This document shows positions 51,113 to 60,734 of a stretch of 64,000 nt of DNA, one piece after another. The position numbers and the translations under genes were made by a program. Position 1 is the first letter of the stretch. Every line of letters begins with the position of its first letter. Origin of the DNA: Mya arenaria (lineage: Eukaryota > Mollusca > Bivalvia > Myida > Myidae); the NCBI RefSeq assembly GCF_026914265.1, contig NC_069136.1, positions 15,899,225-15,963,224 of the forward strand. Reading direction: 5' to 3'. Under the pieces are notes generated by a model, which saw only the letters and a list, made by a program, of their open reading frames with translations, had not been told where the DNA came from and searched no databases.

Positions 51113-52119
51113 TGTAACGGGTTCTACCAACTCACTATGACGGAAGTCTATAGTGTAGACTGTTGTGTACATGTAACTACATTTTCCCGTGCTAAAGAAG
51201 TTCATTACTTTTATTTGGATTCTAATAAGTATGTTTTACAATGTATACTTCTTTCAATTTCATTTAAAGTTTAAGTCATACTTTGTCATATGATTTTATA
51301 TTCAGAGTTTACTGTCTGCGTTCTATTAATAACTGTATATGCAAATCTTGTTAGTTTCATTTTGTTCGTAAATGATTCATTGGGAAGTGTGTTTATTATT
51401 AAATTAAATATGAAATAGATTTCTTTAAGTAGCTTGTTTGGCATAAAGTATATCATTAAAATGTTCTATAATTAGCAACCTATAGGCTTGTTATAAAGTT
51501 GTTTAGCTTTGTCTTTTGGTTGATTTTATAATCAAATTAAACTGTGCTACTTGTATTAATATTCATATTTTATTAACCATACTTGGATTGGTATTTCTTT
51601 TTATTTAAAGACTGACTGAATAAGTTTCTAGAAGTTATCTGTCCTCTGACGGTATCTTCACCCTTTTTACATTCTTGGACTCTGTCAAGGTAGTGTGTGG
51701 TTTCCCTGTGGGCCACTCACATTTTTCATATAGGTTTTTCAATTTAAAACTTGATTATTGTAACTGAGATGTGAAAGTTTTCTAATTTTTGATAATTAGA
51801 AATAAATTACTATGAGTTTAGCTTTTTAAACTGTGTTTAACAATATTTGACACTCTACACAACATAAAGTTGCATTATGGCTTGCCTGAGCAGCTAGGTG
51901 TAGCTAGGCATTTGTTAGTTTCATAGTTGTTTTGTTTTACTGTGTTATTTCCATTTGAATATAATTATTGAACTTAAATTCTTGAATAGATTGTATAGAA
52001 AAATGAAAACATCTCGGTTGTTTTTCACGCCCAACCTCCCTGTCTTTGCCCTGTGTCGAACCTGAGGGTTTTTGTAACCGCCCGTGCGGCTTTCCACCAC
52101 TCGTTGAGGTTCGGTTACA
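51113..52119 (+). repeat. 5' LTR (1007 bp)
   Basis: Runs from TGTAACGGG to GGTTACA; TGTAAC/GTTACA form the terminal inverted repeat. It contains the promoter and polyadenylation region, although I see no single clear TATA box. Relative to the 3' LTR it has 9 extra bases (AAAGAAGTT) near 51194. Confidence 0.95.
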
Positions 52120-52122
52120 TTT

Positions 52123-52139
52123 TGGCGCTGCGAGCAGGG
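52123..52139 (+). promoter_or_regulatory. Primer-binding site, tRNA-Ser-like
   Basis: TGGCGCTGCGAGCAGGG lies 3 nt after the LTR. It differs by one base from the complement of the 3' end of a typical animal tRNA-Ser(UGA) as I remember it, so Ser is the likely primer. Confidence 0.7.
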
Positions 52140-52246
52140 TGAAGGTCAAGGGTTGTTTGGGTTGTGAAAAACTATTCCAGTTCCATTTAGGTTTAGGATA
52201 TGATTATGTTTTAGATTTATTTAAAGGTTAAAAAAATATTGTATAG

Positions 52247-52248
52247 GT
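52247..52248 (+). promoter_or_regulatory. Candidate splice donor in the leader
   Basis: ATAG|GTAACT lies upstream of the gag ATG. It could be joined to the acceptor at 57907-57908 to make an ORF3 mRNA. Inference only. Confidence 0.3.
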
Positions 52249-52298
52249 AACTTCATTGAATATCATAGGGTGAATATTTCTCTTTTCCGAATTCAAGC

Positions 52299-53618
52299 AT
52301 GTATAAACACCCCGACACTTCATTTGAGCCCGGCTTCACAAGTACGCCCGCGATGTATAGTAGTTCATGTAATAGGTTTGATTTCTTGTCGACGCCTCTG
52401 GATAGAACGTCCGGTACAGCTTTTAATAACATGGTACCAACCACATACAGTGTTTGGTCGAACTCGCTGTCAGATAGAAGTTCTATTATGACCACTTCTA
52501 CGTCTACCAATCCGTTCAACCAACCGGGTACCACATACACTCAGCCTTTAACGGTCTTAGAACCCCGTCATGTTTCTTTTTCCCCGTCAGTAAGTGTACC
52601 AGAATCTAGCGATTTAATTAACTTTGATCGCGCGGATTGTATGTTTTCACAACCCGAAGTTGTAGATGTAGGAAAACTAAACACAACCCAGCTATTACAG
52701 GCTGCGCGGCGCGCATCAGATTTAGGCTTGGTTCCGGCAAATGTCTCTGTGCCGGAAATGTCCACATTTTCAAAGTTGCCTAAAGTGCATAAAGATTTTC
52801 CTCCGCCAACTTTCGATGGAAAAGGGTCATGGGTAAATTTCATTGGCAGATTTGAGCGGGTAGCAAATTTCTATGGGTGGAATCCTGCTGAGAAGATAGA
52901 CTATCTTGTAATGTGTATGACCGATGATGCAGGTTTATTCATCGACCGATTAAGGCCATCGCAGTTATGCAACTTTGAACAACTCAAGGCAACTTTGAAA
53001 TCCAGGTATGACGAACCTAAAAACTCGCGTTTGATTCTGGCCTCCTTTCATAATAGATTTAGGCGTGTCGAAGAAACCATCAGGCAATACGCACGCGATT
53101 TGCAGGATTTAATAGACACCGCGATACCCGGTGAGAATAGTGACGCAAAGATGTACATGCTTACCGGTCAATTTATGAGGGGTATAGGGAGTCGAGAGTG
53201 TACCGACTATCTTAATCTGAATGTGGACTACTCACGTGTGGATGTTTGGCAAAATCTAGTTGAAAAGGCAGAAATATTTGAATCAATCAAAGGGAGCGCT
53301 CTTCACTTTAAAAAACCACAAGCCAGTCAATACAGTGTCTCGAACTCATATCAAGATTTAAGGACTGATGTTGCAAATGCTGTAACAAATGTTCGTTCGG
53401 GCCCTCCTCCCATTTACCATGCAGAACAAACGTGCACTTCCGTTCCACCTCAGCCACACGCACAGCCCGCTATGCAAAACACTTTTGGAACACGCACACA
53501 ACAAAGTATTAATTTATCTAGGTCGGGTTCAGGGGTGATCTGTTTCAAATGTCAGGGTCAGGGTCATATTGCCCGCAATTGTCCATTGAACCAGAATAGC
53601 CACCATTTAAACTGTTAG
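52299..53618 (+). CDS. gag: Gag polyprotein (439 aa)
   Basis: Structural protein that forms the particle and packages RNA. The ATG at 52299 is chosen because it gives the full open frame after the leader. A Pro/Ser/Thr-rich N-terminal region is followed by a capsid-like block with FDGKGSWVNFIGRFERV (about residue 168), and by RRVEETIRQYARDLQDL further on. Near the C-terminus there is one zinc knuckle, CFKCQGQGHIARNC (Cys415, Cys418, His423, Cys428; C-x2-C-x4-H-x4-C). The stop TAG (53616-53618) comes one codon after a UUUAAAC slippery heptamer, so a fraction of ribosomes should shift -1 into pol. Length is normal for Ty3/Gypsy Gag. Confidence 0.95.
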   Translation: MYKHPDTSFEPGFTSTPAMYSSSCNRFDFLSTPLDRTSGTAFNNMVPTTYSVWSNSLSDRSSIMTTSTSTNPFNQPGTTYTQPLTVLEPRHVSFSPSVSVPESSDLINFDRADCMFSQPEVVDVGKLNTTQLLQAARRASDLGLVPANVSVPEMSTFSKLPKVHKDFPPPTFDGKGSWVNFIGRFERVANFYGWNPAEKIDYLVMCMTDDAGLFIDRLRPSQLCNFEQLKATLKSRYDEPKNSRLILASFHNRFRRVEETIRQYARDLQDLIDTAIPGENSDAKMYMLTGQFMRGIGSRECTDYLNLNVDYSRVDVWQNLVEKAEIFESIKGSALHFKKPQASQYSVSNSYQDLRTDVANAVTNVRSGPPPIYHAEQTCTSVPPQPHAQPAMQNTFGTRTQQSINLSRSGSGVICFKCQGQGHIARNCPLNQNSHHLNC

Positions 53619-53668
53619 AGGCTGGTGTTGGGTCCGAGACATCAGCCAAAACTCAAAATGATAGGGCC
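53606..53668 (+). promoter_or_regulatory. Programmed -1 ribosomal frameshift signal (gag-pol)
   Basis: The slippery site TTTAAAC at 53606-53612 is read T TTA AAC in the gag frame. After a 7-nt spacer, GGCTGGTGT (53620-53628) pairs with ACATCAGCC (53639-53647) in a 9-bp stem with one G-U. The loop's GGTCC (53631-53635) can pair with GGGCC (53664-53668), making a possible H-type pseudoknot. The pol frame has a stop just upstream of the site and is open right after it, exactly as a -1 shift requires. Confidence 0.85.
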
Positions 53669-56600
53669 AAAGATCAAACGTCTGTTCCGTTATGTACATT
53701 AGGAAATAATGATTCGTTGTCTGAAACATCTGAGTTACCTAGTATGTCCAAAAGCAAAACTTACAAAGAAGATGCAGCTGTAGACGAACCCTACAGTTCT
53801 TCTTTTAAAGACATGATATCAGAAGTGGATAAGGCTTGCCAGGCTAAAAATGAAACACATGAAGTTGCGATGAAGCAAAGTAGTTCCGAGTCAAATATTG
53901 ATCACTCTGACACTAGTACTAGAACTTCCGGTAATGCAACGTTGAGCGATATTTCTAATGCCTGTTGGTATTTTCACGCGAAGATACAAGACGTCGCCGT
54001 ACCCTTGCTATTTGATACTGGTTCACCTATTAGTATTATATCAAAAAGTATCTGGGAGAAACTAGGAACTTATAAGCCAAAGCTCGAGAGTAATGATTCA
54101 AGACTTACGGCGGCCAACGGGTCAAAGATTGATATTTTGGGTCAAGCAACGTTCAAATTTGATACGGAAGCTAAAAGTTATCAATGGAAGTTTTTGGTAG
54201 CCAATCTGGAGGGTATTGCGGGTATAATAGGCCAGGATTTTATATCTAGTCAGGGTAGGACTCTTTCATGGAAGACATTAGTTTGGCAAACTAAGGCAGG
54301 CCGTGTATGTTTATTTAAACGGGATTCTAGCCATGTAGGACGTATCAGAGTAGAAAAGCGGGTTATTGTACCTCCTGAAACTGAAATGTTGGTCAAGGCC
54401 GGGCCCGATTGTCCGTTGTACGGAAAAACGGGGGTAGTGGAACCTTTATCTCGCATAGCTAAAAAGGGTTTATTTGTAGCAAAGTCCGTCTTAGATGGCC
54501 AAGGCGAAACCATATGCTCTGTCATAAATGTTACTGATAAGCCCATACGTCTACAGACAGGTGAAATCATAGGAAACATTGGCTCCGTCGAAGATGTTAG
54601 CTTGATTAACGCTCCTTTGAACGCTCAAGAAATGTCTATAACGGTACCTTCTCATTTACAATGCCTCATTGACGGTTTACCCGACGATTTAACTGTAGAT
54701 CAAGTCGATCAATGCAAAAGGTTGATAGTTGATTACCAAGACGTATTTCTGAGTCCTGACAACAAACTAGGCCGTTCTGATGTAGTGACGCACAAAATAG
54801 AAACTGGGAACGCAAAACCCATAAAGATACCGCCTCGCCGCTACCCATTGGCTCACCAAGAAATAATCGAACAAGAAGTACAGAAAATGTTAGAACAGGA
54901 TATTATCGAACCTAGTGATAGCCCTTGGTCCGCTCCAATCGTGTTAGTTAAGAAAAAGGATCAGACTTATCGCTTTGCTATAGACTATAGGGGTCTAAAT
55001 TCCGTGACTGTGAAATACGCATACCCACTCCCAAACATTCAAAGTATTTTTGATAGCTTGTCGGGTTCGCGTTATTATTCAACGGTCGACTGTGCTTCTG
55101 GTTATTGGCAACTAGCCATGGAACCAACTGACAAACATAAAACTGCGTTTGTAACACCTTCAGGTGCTAACCGCCACTATCAGTTTCAAGTTTTACCGTT
55201 CGGACTTGTAAATGCTTGTGCAACTTATGAACGCTGCATGGAGAGGATACTAGCTGGCCTTCAGGGATCTAAATGTTTGTGTTACATAGATGACATAATA
55301 ATTTATGGCAAAGACTTTCAAACTGCTTTAGAAAATCATCGACTGGTGTTTGATAGACTGCGCGCCGCCAATTTCACTCTTAAAGCGTCTAAGTGTTTTC
55401 TAATGCAAAAACAAGTAGCATTTCTAGGCCATATAGCCACTGAGGACGGTACCAAATGTGCTCCTTCAAAAATAGAGGCAGTTTTAGACTGGCCTGTACC
55501 GACAAACAAATCTGAAGTTAGGAGTTTTCTAGGCTTAGTCAATTTCTACAGGAAGTACATTCAAAATTGTGCCGAAATCAGTACACCTTTAACAAAGCTT
55601 ACGCAGAAAAAAATCAGATTTGAATGGGACATCCATTGTCAACAGGCGTTTGAGAAACTTAAGGTGGCTCTCACTAGTTCCCCGGTCCTGGGGTATCCTA
55701 CACGCGATGGTCGTTTCATTCTTGAGTGTGACGCTTCAGGTCTCGCGCTCGGCGCCATATTATCTCAGGTTCAGGACGGGCGCGAAGTTGTCATATCATA
55801 CGCGAGTAAAGCGTTAAGTAAGTCACAACAAAACTATTGTGCAACTATGAGGGAATTATTGGCCGTTGTGTACTCAGTTAGACACTTCCGTCACTACCTG
55901 ACCGGAAAACCTTTTGTAATACGAACCGATCACGCCAGTCTGGTATGGTTAAAAAACTTTAAGGACGCGGACGGCTTGTTGAGCCGTTGGTTGAGCATTC
56001 TCGGGGCATTTGATTTCAAAATAGAATTTCGGAAGGGTACTAGAATGCAACACGTGGACGCCTTATCCAGAATAAAGTTTAAACGTCAATGTAAGAACGG
56101 AAACTGTACGGACTGCGGTAGAAGCGGTGGCCTCTGTCATCGAGAAGGTCACGACTCTGGGGGGTTGAACCAGTCCAGCACGGCAGCCGCGTCCGTAGCG
56201 GACACTAAGTCCGCTAAGGTGGAACCGATTTCCATTGCTCACTTACGCGCCGAAGTACCGCCGGGTACTAGTGGCCCGTCTGCCGATGCTAGTGCAGAAA
56301 GTGTTTCTACCGAGGAAACTCCTGTAGGAAGTAACTGGATAAAGGCATGGTCGAACGCAGAATTACGTCATTTACAAATTTTAGACCCAGATCTGTCTAG
56401 AATAATTGTTTGGCTTGAGTTGGATAAGAAACCTGACAAAATGGAAGTAAATGCGTCTCAACAAATGCAATTACTGTTTCGGTATTGGGATTTATTGGTG
56501 ATTAAAGAGGGTGTGCTGTACAAAAAATATGAATGTGATGGAAGTATTCATCTCACTCTCGTCGCGCCACCGGATATCCGGTTAGAAATATTTCACCTAC

Positions 56601-57811
56601 TACACAATCATCGCACTGCAGGTCATTTCGGCCGCGACCGCTCCTTTGATGCCATTAAGAAACGGTTTTACTGGCCCAATATTAGCGAGTCTGTACAAAG
56701 ATGGTTAGAATCATGTGACTTGTGCGCTCAGGTGAAACCAGGACCGGGCTTAGGCACTTCTCCTCTGAAGCAAATCAAATCCTTTCAGCGATTTCAAGTT
56801 TGTGCATTAGATATTTTCGGTCCGCTTCCCTTAACCAGTAATAGAAATGAATATATTCTGGTCATAAGTGATTATTTCACTAAATTTGTAGAGGCGTTTG
56901 GAATTCCGGATCATACTGCACTTACGGTAGCCGATAAATTAGTCACAGAAGTAATATGCCGGTATGGCGCTATGGAACAATTACACAGCGATATGGGTCG
57001 TGAATTCATGTCTCATCTGTTCACCGAAACCTGTAAGATTTTGGGCATTGATAAGACTCACACGTGTCCTTATAGGCCGCAAAGTAATGGATTAGTAGAA
57101 AGATGGAATCGAACTCTCAAAACCATGTTGACAATTTTCTGTAATGAAAATACTGAAGATTGGGATGATTTTCTGCCATTTTTACTCATGGCCTATAGGT
57201 CGACGGTACACGCTAGTACAAAATGCACTCCTAACCTATTAATGTTCGGTCAGGAAGTACGCTGTCCTATTGATCTAATGTTTGGGTTTCCCCCGGGTAG
57301 TGAACCAGATGTTTGTCATATTGAATACGTTGAATGGTTACAGTGCGCCATGTCTGTAAGTTTTTCAAAAGCAAAATTCCATCTAGAAGGTGCCGCGAAA
57401 CGACAGAAGTCATATTACGACAAAAGAGCGAAAATAGTACAGTTCGAAGAGAACTCGTTCGTTTGGCGCTTTTACCCGCCATCTGCAAATACAAAATTAG
57501 GACCGAACTGGATAGGGCCTTATTTGGTTGTAACGAAAGTTTCTGACTTGGTTTACAAAATTCAAAAATCTCCTGAACAGCCAAATATTTCGGTTAGTGT
57601 AGACCATTTAAAGCCGTATTTAGGGACAAATGCACCAGCTAGTTGGGTTCTCCGTCCTCATAATGCTCAATCGGAGCAAAACAATACGCTAGAAAACATC
57701 GAGATAGGTGTTAACGACAGCTTAGGGTCACCGGAAAGGGAATCGTTAGCTACGCCCGTGTTTACGCGTCGGGGGCGTCTAGTGAAGCCGCGGGATTTAT
57801 ATTCCCCTTAG
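53612..57811 (+). CDS. pol: Pol polyprotein: protease, reverse transcriptase, RNase H, integrase
   Basis: Expressed as Gag-Pol by -1 frameshift at 53612; there is no well-placed ATG, so coding is taken from the frameshift (about 1399 codons). The protease has LLFDTGSP with the catalytic DTG. RT has RFAIDYRGLNSV and the active-site YIDD near 55283. RNase H has LECDASGLALGA and a TDHASL block. A Cys-rich spacer (CKNGNCTDCGRSGGLC) follows. Integrase has the H2C2 zinc site (HLLHNHRTAGHF...CDLC) and a D-D-E core at ALDIFGP, LHSDMGRE and GLVERWNR, then a C-terminal tail with VDHLKPY. No chromodomain is seen. There are no internal stops or missing catalytic residues. Confidence 0.97.
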   Translation: MLEAGVGSETSAKTQNDRAKDQTSVPLCTLGNNDSLSETSELPSMSKSKTYKEDAAVDEPYSSSFKDMISEVDKACQAKNETHEVAMKQSSSESNIDHSDTSTRTSGNATLSDISNACWYFHAKIQDVAVPLLFDTGSPISIISKSIWEKLGTYKPKLESNDSRLTAANGSKIDILGQATFKFDTEAKSYQWKFLVANLEGIAGIIGQDFISSQGRTLSWKTLVWQTKAGRVCLFKRDSSHVGRIRVEKRVIVPPETEMLVKAGPDCPLYGKTGVVEPLSRIAKKGLFVAKSVLDGQGETICSVINVTDKPIRLQTGEIIGNIGSVEDVSLINAPLNAQEMSITVPSHLQCLIDGLPDDLTVDQVDQCKRLIVDYQDVFLSPDNKLGRSDVVTHKIETGNAKPIKIPPRRYPLAHQEIIEQEVQKMLEQDIIEPSDSPWSAPIVLVKKKDQTYRFAIDYRGLNSVTVKYAYPLPNIQSIFDSLSGSRYYSTVDCASGYWQLAMEPTDKHKTAFVTPSGANRHYQFQVLPFGLVNACATYERCMERILAGLQGSKCLCYIDDIIIYGKDFQTALENHRLVFDRLRAANFTLKASKCFLMQKQVAFLGHIATEDGTKCAPSKIEAVLDWPVPTNKSEVRSFLGLVNFYRKYIQNCAEISTPLTKLTQKKIRFEWDIHCQQAFEKLKVALTSSPVLGYPTRDGRFILECDASGLALGAILSQVQDGREVVISYASKALSKSQQNYCATMRELLAVVYSVRHFRHYLTGKPFVIRTDHASLVWLKNFKDADGLLSRWLSILGAFDFKIEFRKGTRMQHVDALSRIKFKRQCKNGNCTDCGRSGGLCHREGHDSGGLNQSSTAAASVADTKSAKVEPISIAHLRAEVPPGTSGPSADASAESVSTEETPVGSNWIKAWSNAELRHLQILDPDLSRIIVWLELDKKPDKMEVNASQQMQLLFRYWDLLVIKEGVLYKKYECDGSIHLTLVAPPDIRLEIFHLLHNHRTAGHFGRDRSFDAIKKRFYWPNISESVQRWLESCDLCAQVKPGPGLGTSPLKQIKSFQRFQVCALDIFGPLPLTSNRNEYILVISDYFTKFVEAFGIPDHTALTVADKLVTEVICRYGAMEQLHSDMGREFMSHLFTETCKILGIDKTHTCPYRPQSNGLVERWNRTLKTMLTIFCNENTEDWDDFLPFLLMAYRSTVHASTKCTPNLLMFGQEVRCPIDLMFGFPPGSEPDVCHIEYVEWLQCAMSVSFSKAKFHLEGAAKRQKSYYDKRAKIVQFEENSFVWRFYPPSANTKLGPNWIGPYLVVTKVSDLVYKIQKSPEQPNISVSVDHLKPYLGTNAPASWVLRPHNAQSEQNNTLENIEIGVNDSLGSPERESLATPVFTRRGRLVKPRDLYSP

Positions 57812-57899
57812 TAAAGTGGTTGAATAAAACCGGGTGGGGTAGTTATTCAAATATGCTATTCAGGAAGTTTGTTAAAAATGTTTCATAAAGTTTTCTTTG

Positions 57900-57908
57900 T
57901 TTTTCAAG
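57900..57908 (+). promoter_or_regulatory. Strong splice acceptor before ORF3
   Basis: A pyrimidine-rich run ending TTTTTCAAG lies directly before the ORF3 ATG at 57916. Confidence 0.55.
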
Positions 57909-57915
57909 ATTAACC

Positions 57916-58407
57916 ATGGCAGACGTAGCCGTTATTGATGTAGAAGATCCTGTTTGTACCTTGAATGATTCTGTTTTTCCACTTTATGGGATGTGTTGCC
58001 CCATTCCAGAGTGTAAATGTTTGCAATATTTTACTCACATTGCCTCATACTTAAGACACTACGCAGAAAGACACAGACTTATGATTTACGAATATAAATG
58101 TGAACTGTGCTGTGCGACGTCATCGCATAAGAAACAAATAGAGAATCATTTAGGTCATGTTCACAAGGAAAAGAAATCAAATATGTTTAGTAGACGTTTG
58201 AGGCATAATAATAAATACATCAACCCTTGCGGGTATTTACCGCCAAGTGTTGCGTACAAGAACGACAATCAGGCTTTGACAAAAACTTTTAGGAGACTTG
58301 CCCTGAAAGACAAGCGTAGAGATCTGAAAAATTTGTGTGAGAAACAATTTGAACAGGAATGTAAGATAAAGAAAATTTGTGAGAGTTACGGCTATGGGGT
58401 GTTCTAA
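57916..58407 (+). CDS. ORF3: C2H2-like zinc-finger protein in the env position (163 aa)
   Basis: ATG in a strong context (AACCATGG) 105 bp after the pol stop. The protein has two finger-like motifs: Cys28/Cys33...His48-x4-His53, and a clean C-x2-C-x12-H-x4-H (Cys62, Cys65, His78, His83). A basic C-terminal half rich in Lys and Arg follows. There is no signal peptide or membrane segment, so it is not an envelope protein. It might bind nucleic acid and aid regulation or transport, which is inference. A pyrimidine-rich acceptor (TTTCTTTGTTTTTCAAG) ends at 57908, so it is probably made from a spliced mRNA. Family not recognised. Confidence 0.8.
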   Translation: MADVAVIDVEDPVCTLNDSVFPLYGMCCPIPECKCLQYFTHIASYLRHYAERHRLMIYEYKCELCCATSSHKKQIENHLGHVHKEKKSNMFSRRLRHNNKYINPCGYLPPSVAYKNDNQALTKTFRRLALKDKRRDLKNLCEKQFEQECKIKKICESYGYGVF

Positions 58408-59489
58408 TCTATTGTAGTTCATTAAACATCAATGGAAGAAAATACATAAGTTGCGTCGTATGTGTAAGGTATACACAAGATATGATTCATGTTGTTGATA
58501 TGTATAAGTTTCCTGTCTTTTTACATCCTTTTATTTTGTCACTATTATACCAGAAGTGTTATTGTGCGTCGGTTATATTATCATGAGGGTTATTAATAGT
58601 TTCAGATATTTTATAGTGCATTCTCATAGTAACCTGTTGCGGTAGTCTGAATATCACAGAGTACCACACGTATGTAACGTGGTTATCATTTGTATACTAT
58701 GGTGCTATAATTGTCTCTGTATGAATTTAAAATGCTGCCAGTTATTATTTTGCAAATTATTTGTAGACTACGTCCTTATAATATATGCATTATACTCGTG
58801 CTATGTTTTATTAGGCAATATCCAATGATATATTCCGTAATTACTTGATACCTATTGATTATGTTGTGTTTGGTATACGTATCTATGTGTTGTTGTTTTT
58901 TTTGGTTCATAATTGTGTTGTTATACATGTCAGAGCTGTATGCTCTGATGAGATTTACAGTTGGAGATTATTTTTGACTGAGATATTCAGTTGTTTGGGT
59001 CATTGTATTAGACTATGATATTATTGAATGATTCTCAGATATATATTTATACTGTGACATTTGTGTTTCAGGGATTGCATTTTTGTTGTCGAGATTATAT
59101 GTGTTTGTTGTTGTCCACTTTGTGATGTTTGTTGTTGTGTATTGCAATGTAGTTAATGTTGTATTACAGTATTACGGATATATGCTTAGTATGTATTGCT
59201 TATCAGACTACGTATGGAGTTGTTGTCATATTATAATGTTGCGACGTCCATTATTTACAGGGTTCTTTAAAATGCGATGTATCATGGCAAAATATAATTG
59301 TATGATATCTGAATTCTAAGTCAGTAGTTTTGTTTATACATTTGTTACGTTTAAATCACAAGTTGTAGAAGGAATTTACACTTGTTATGTTTAATATATA
59401 AATTGTTATAAAATATGCAATCTATTTCAAGTCAGTTTCTTGTTTCATTAAATTTGTCACAAAAGTTTATTGTATAAACTTTTCTTGGT
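58408..59489 (+). other. Long non-coding 3' region of the retrotransposon
   Basis: About 1.08 kb between ORF3 and the polypurine tract. It is T- and GT-rich with no conserved ORF; a 78-codon frame at 59083 has no recognisable domain. Confidence 0.6.
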
Positions 59490-59501
59490 AGGATGGAGGA
59501 A
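59490..59501 (+). promoter_or_regulatory. Polypurine tract
   Basis: AGGATGGAGGAA directly abuts the 3' LTR and would prime plus-strand synthesis. Confidence 0.85.
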
Positions 59502-60498
59502 TGTAACGGGTTCTACCAACTCACTATGACGGAAGTCTATAGTGTAGACTGTTGTGTACATGTAACTACATTTTCCCGTGCTCATTACTTTTATTTGGAT
59601 TATAATAAGTATGTTTTACAATGTATACTTCTTTCAATTTCATTTAAAGTTTAAGTCATACTTTGTCATATGATTTTATATTCAGAGTTTACTGTCTGCG
59701 TTCTATTAATAACTGTATATGCAAATCTTGTTAGTTTCATTTTGTTCGTAAATGATTCATTGGGAAGTGTGTTTATTATTAAATTAAATATGAAATAGAT
59801 TTCTTTAAGTAGCTTGTTTGGCATAAAGTATATCATTAAAATGTTCTATAATTAGCAACCTATAGGCTTGTTATAAAGTTGTTTAGCTTTGTCTTTTGGT
59901 TGATTTTATAATCAAATTAAACTGTGCTACTTGTATTAATATTCATATTTTATTAACCATACTTGGATTGGTTTTTCTTTTTATTTAAAGACTGACTGAA
60001 TAAGTTTCTTCAAGTTATCTGTCCTCTGACGGTATCTTCACCCTTTTTACATTCTTGGACTCTGTCAAGGTAGTGTGTGGTTTCCCTGTGGGCCACTCAC
60101 ATTTTTCATATAGGTTTTTCAATTTAAAACTTGATTATTGTAACTGAGATGTGAAAGTTTTCTAATTTTTGATAATTAAAAATAAATTACTATGAGTTTA
60201 GCTTTTAAACTGTGTTTAACAATATTTGACACTCTACACAACATAAAGTTGCATTATGGCTTGCCTGAGCAGCTAGGTGTAGCTAGGCATTTGTTAGTTT
60301 CATAGTTGTTTTGTTTTACTGTGTTATTTCCATTTGAATATAATTATTGAACTTAAATTCTTGAATAGATTGTATAGAAAAATGAAAACATCTCGGTTGT
60401 TTTTCACGCCCAACCTCCCTGTCTTTGCCCTGTGTCGAACCTGAGGGTTTTTGTAACCGCCCGTGCGGCTTTCCACCACTCGTTGAGGTTCGGTTACA
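59502..60498 (+). repeat. 3' LTR (997 bp)
   Basis: Matches the 5' LTR at about 99 percent by eye. It runs from TGTAACGGG to GGTTACA and is followed by the target duplicate TTGG. Confidence 0.95.
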
Positions 60499-60632
60499 TT
60501 GGTATGACAAACTAATAAACCTACCAATAACGATTTATGTGTCTGTAATCCGTTTGTCGAAAAAAAACGATAAAATAGTGTTGTTGTTTTGCTTTCAAAA
60601 TAAATTCAATCAACGTCGTCCAGGGGCTTGCT

Positions 60633-60673
60633 GACTCTGGACAAGTCGGCGATTAGAAATCAGTCAGATGTGT
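60633..60673 (-). repeat. Inverted copy of the sequence flanking the foldback MITE
   Basis: On the minus strand it reads ATCTGACTGATTTCTAATCG, continuing with CCGACTTGTCCAGAGTC. This equals the left flank (50283-50303) joined to the right flank (51021-51048) of the foldback element, without the element. It may be one terminal inverted repeat of a larger unit spanning 50.28 to 60.67 kb. Confidence 0.7.
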
Positions 60674-60734
60674 CCTGGCTGAAAAGCGGAAATGCGGACG
60701 GCGGCCTGCGGGACCTATGGCTTTCTATTTATCT

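Larger units (their letters stand above)
51113..60498 (+). mobile_element. Complete Ty3/Gypsy LTR retrotransposon (9386 bp)
   Basis: Structure: 5' LTR, primer-binding site, gag, -1 frameshift site, pol (PR-RT-RH-IN), ORF3, long 3' region, polypurine tract, 3' LTR. It is flanked by TTGG at 51109-51112 and 60499-60502. The LTRs differ by a 9-bp and a 1-bp indel and a handful of substitutions, so insertion is recent. Both main ORFs are intact, so it may be active or lately active. Pol order PR-RT-RH-IN with DTG, YIDD and H2C2-DDE signatures places it in Ty3/Gypsy. Long LTRs, a tRNA-Ser-like primer site and an extra ORF set it apart from the short Steamer-type elements known in bivalves (from memory, about 5 kb with LTRs under 200 bp). 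Confidence 0.97.

Noticed and set aside
57916..58407. ORF3 as a retroviral envelope gene
   Set aside because: No signal peptide, membrane segment or furin-like site; the Cys/His pattern is that of zinc fingers.
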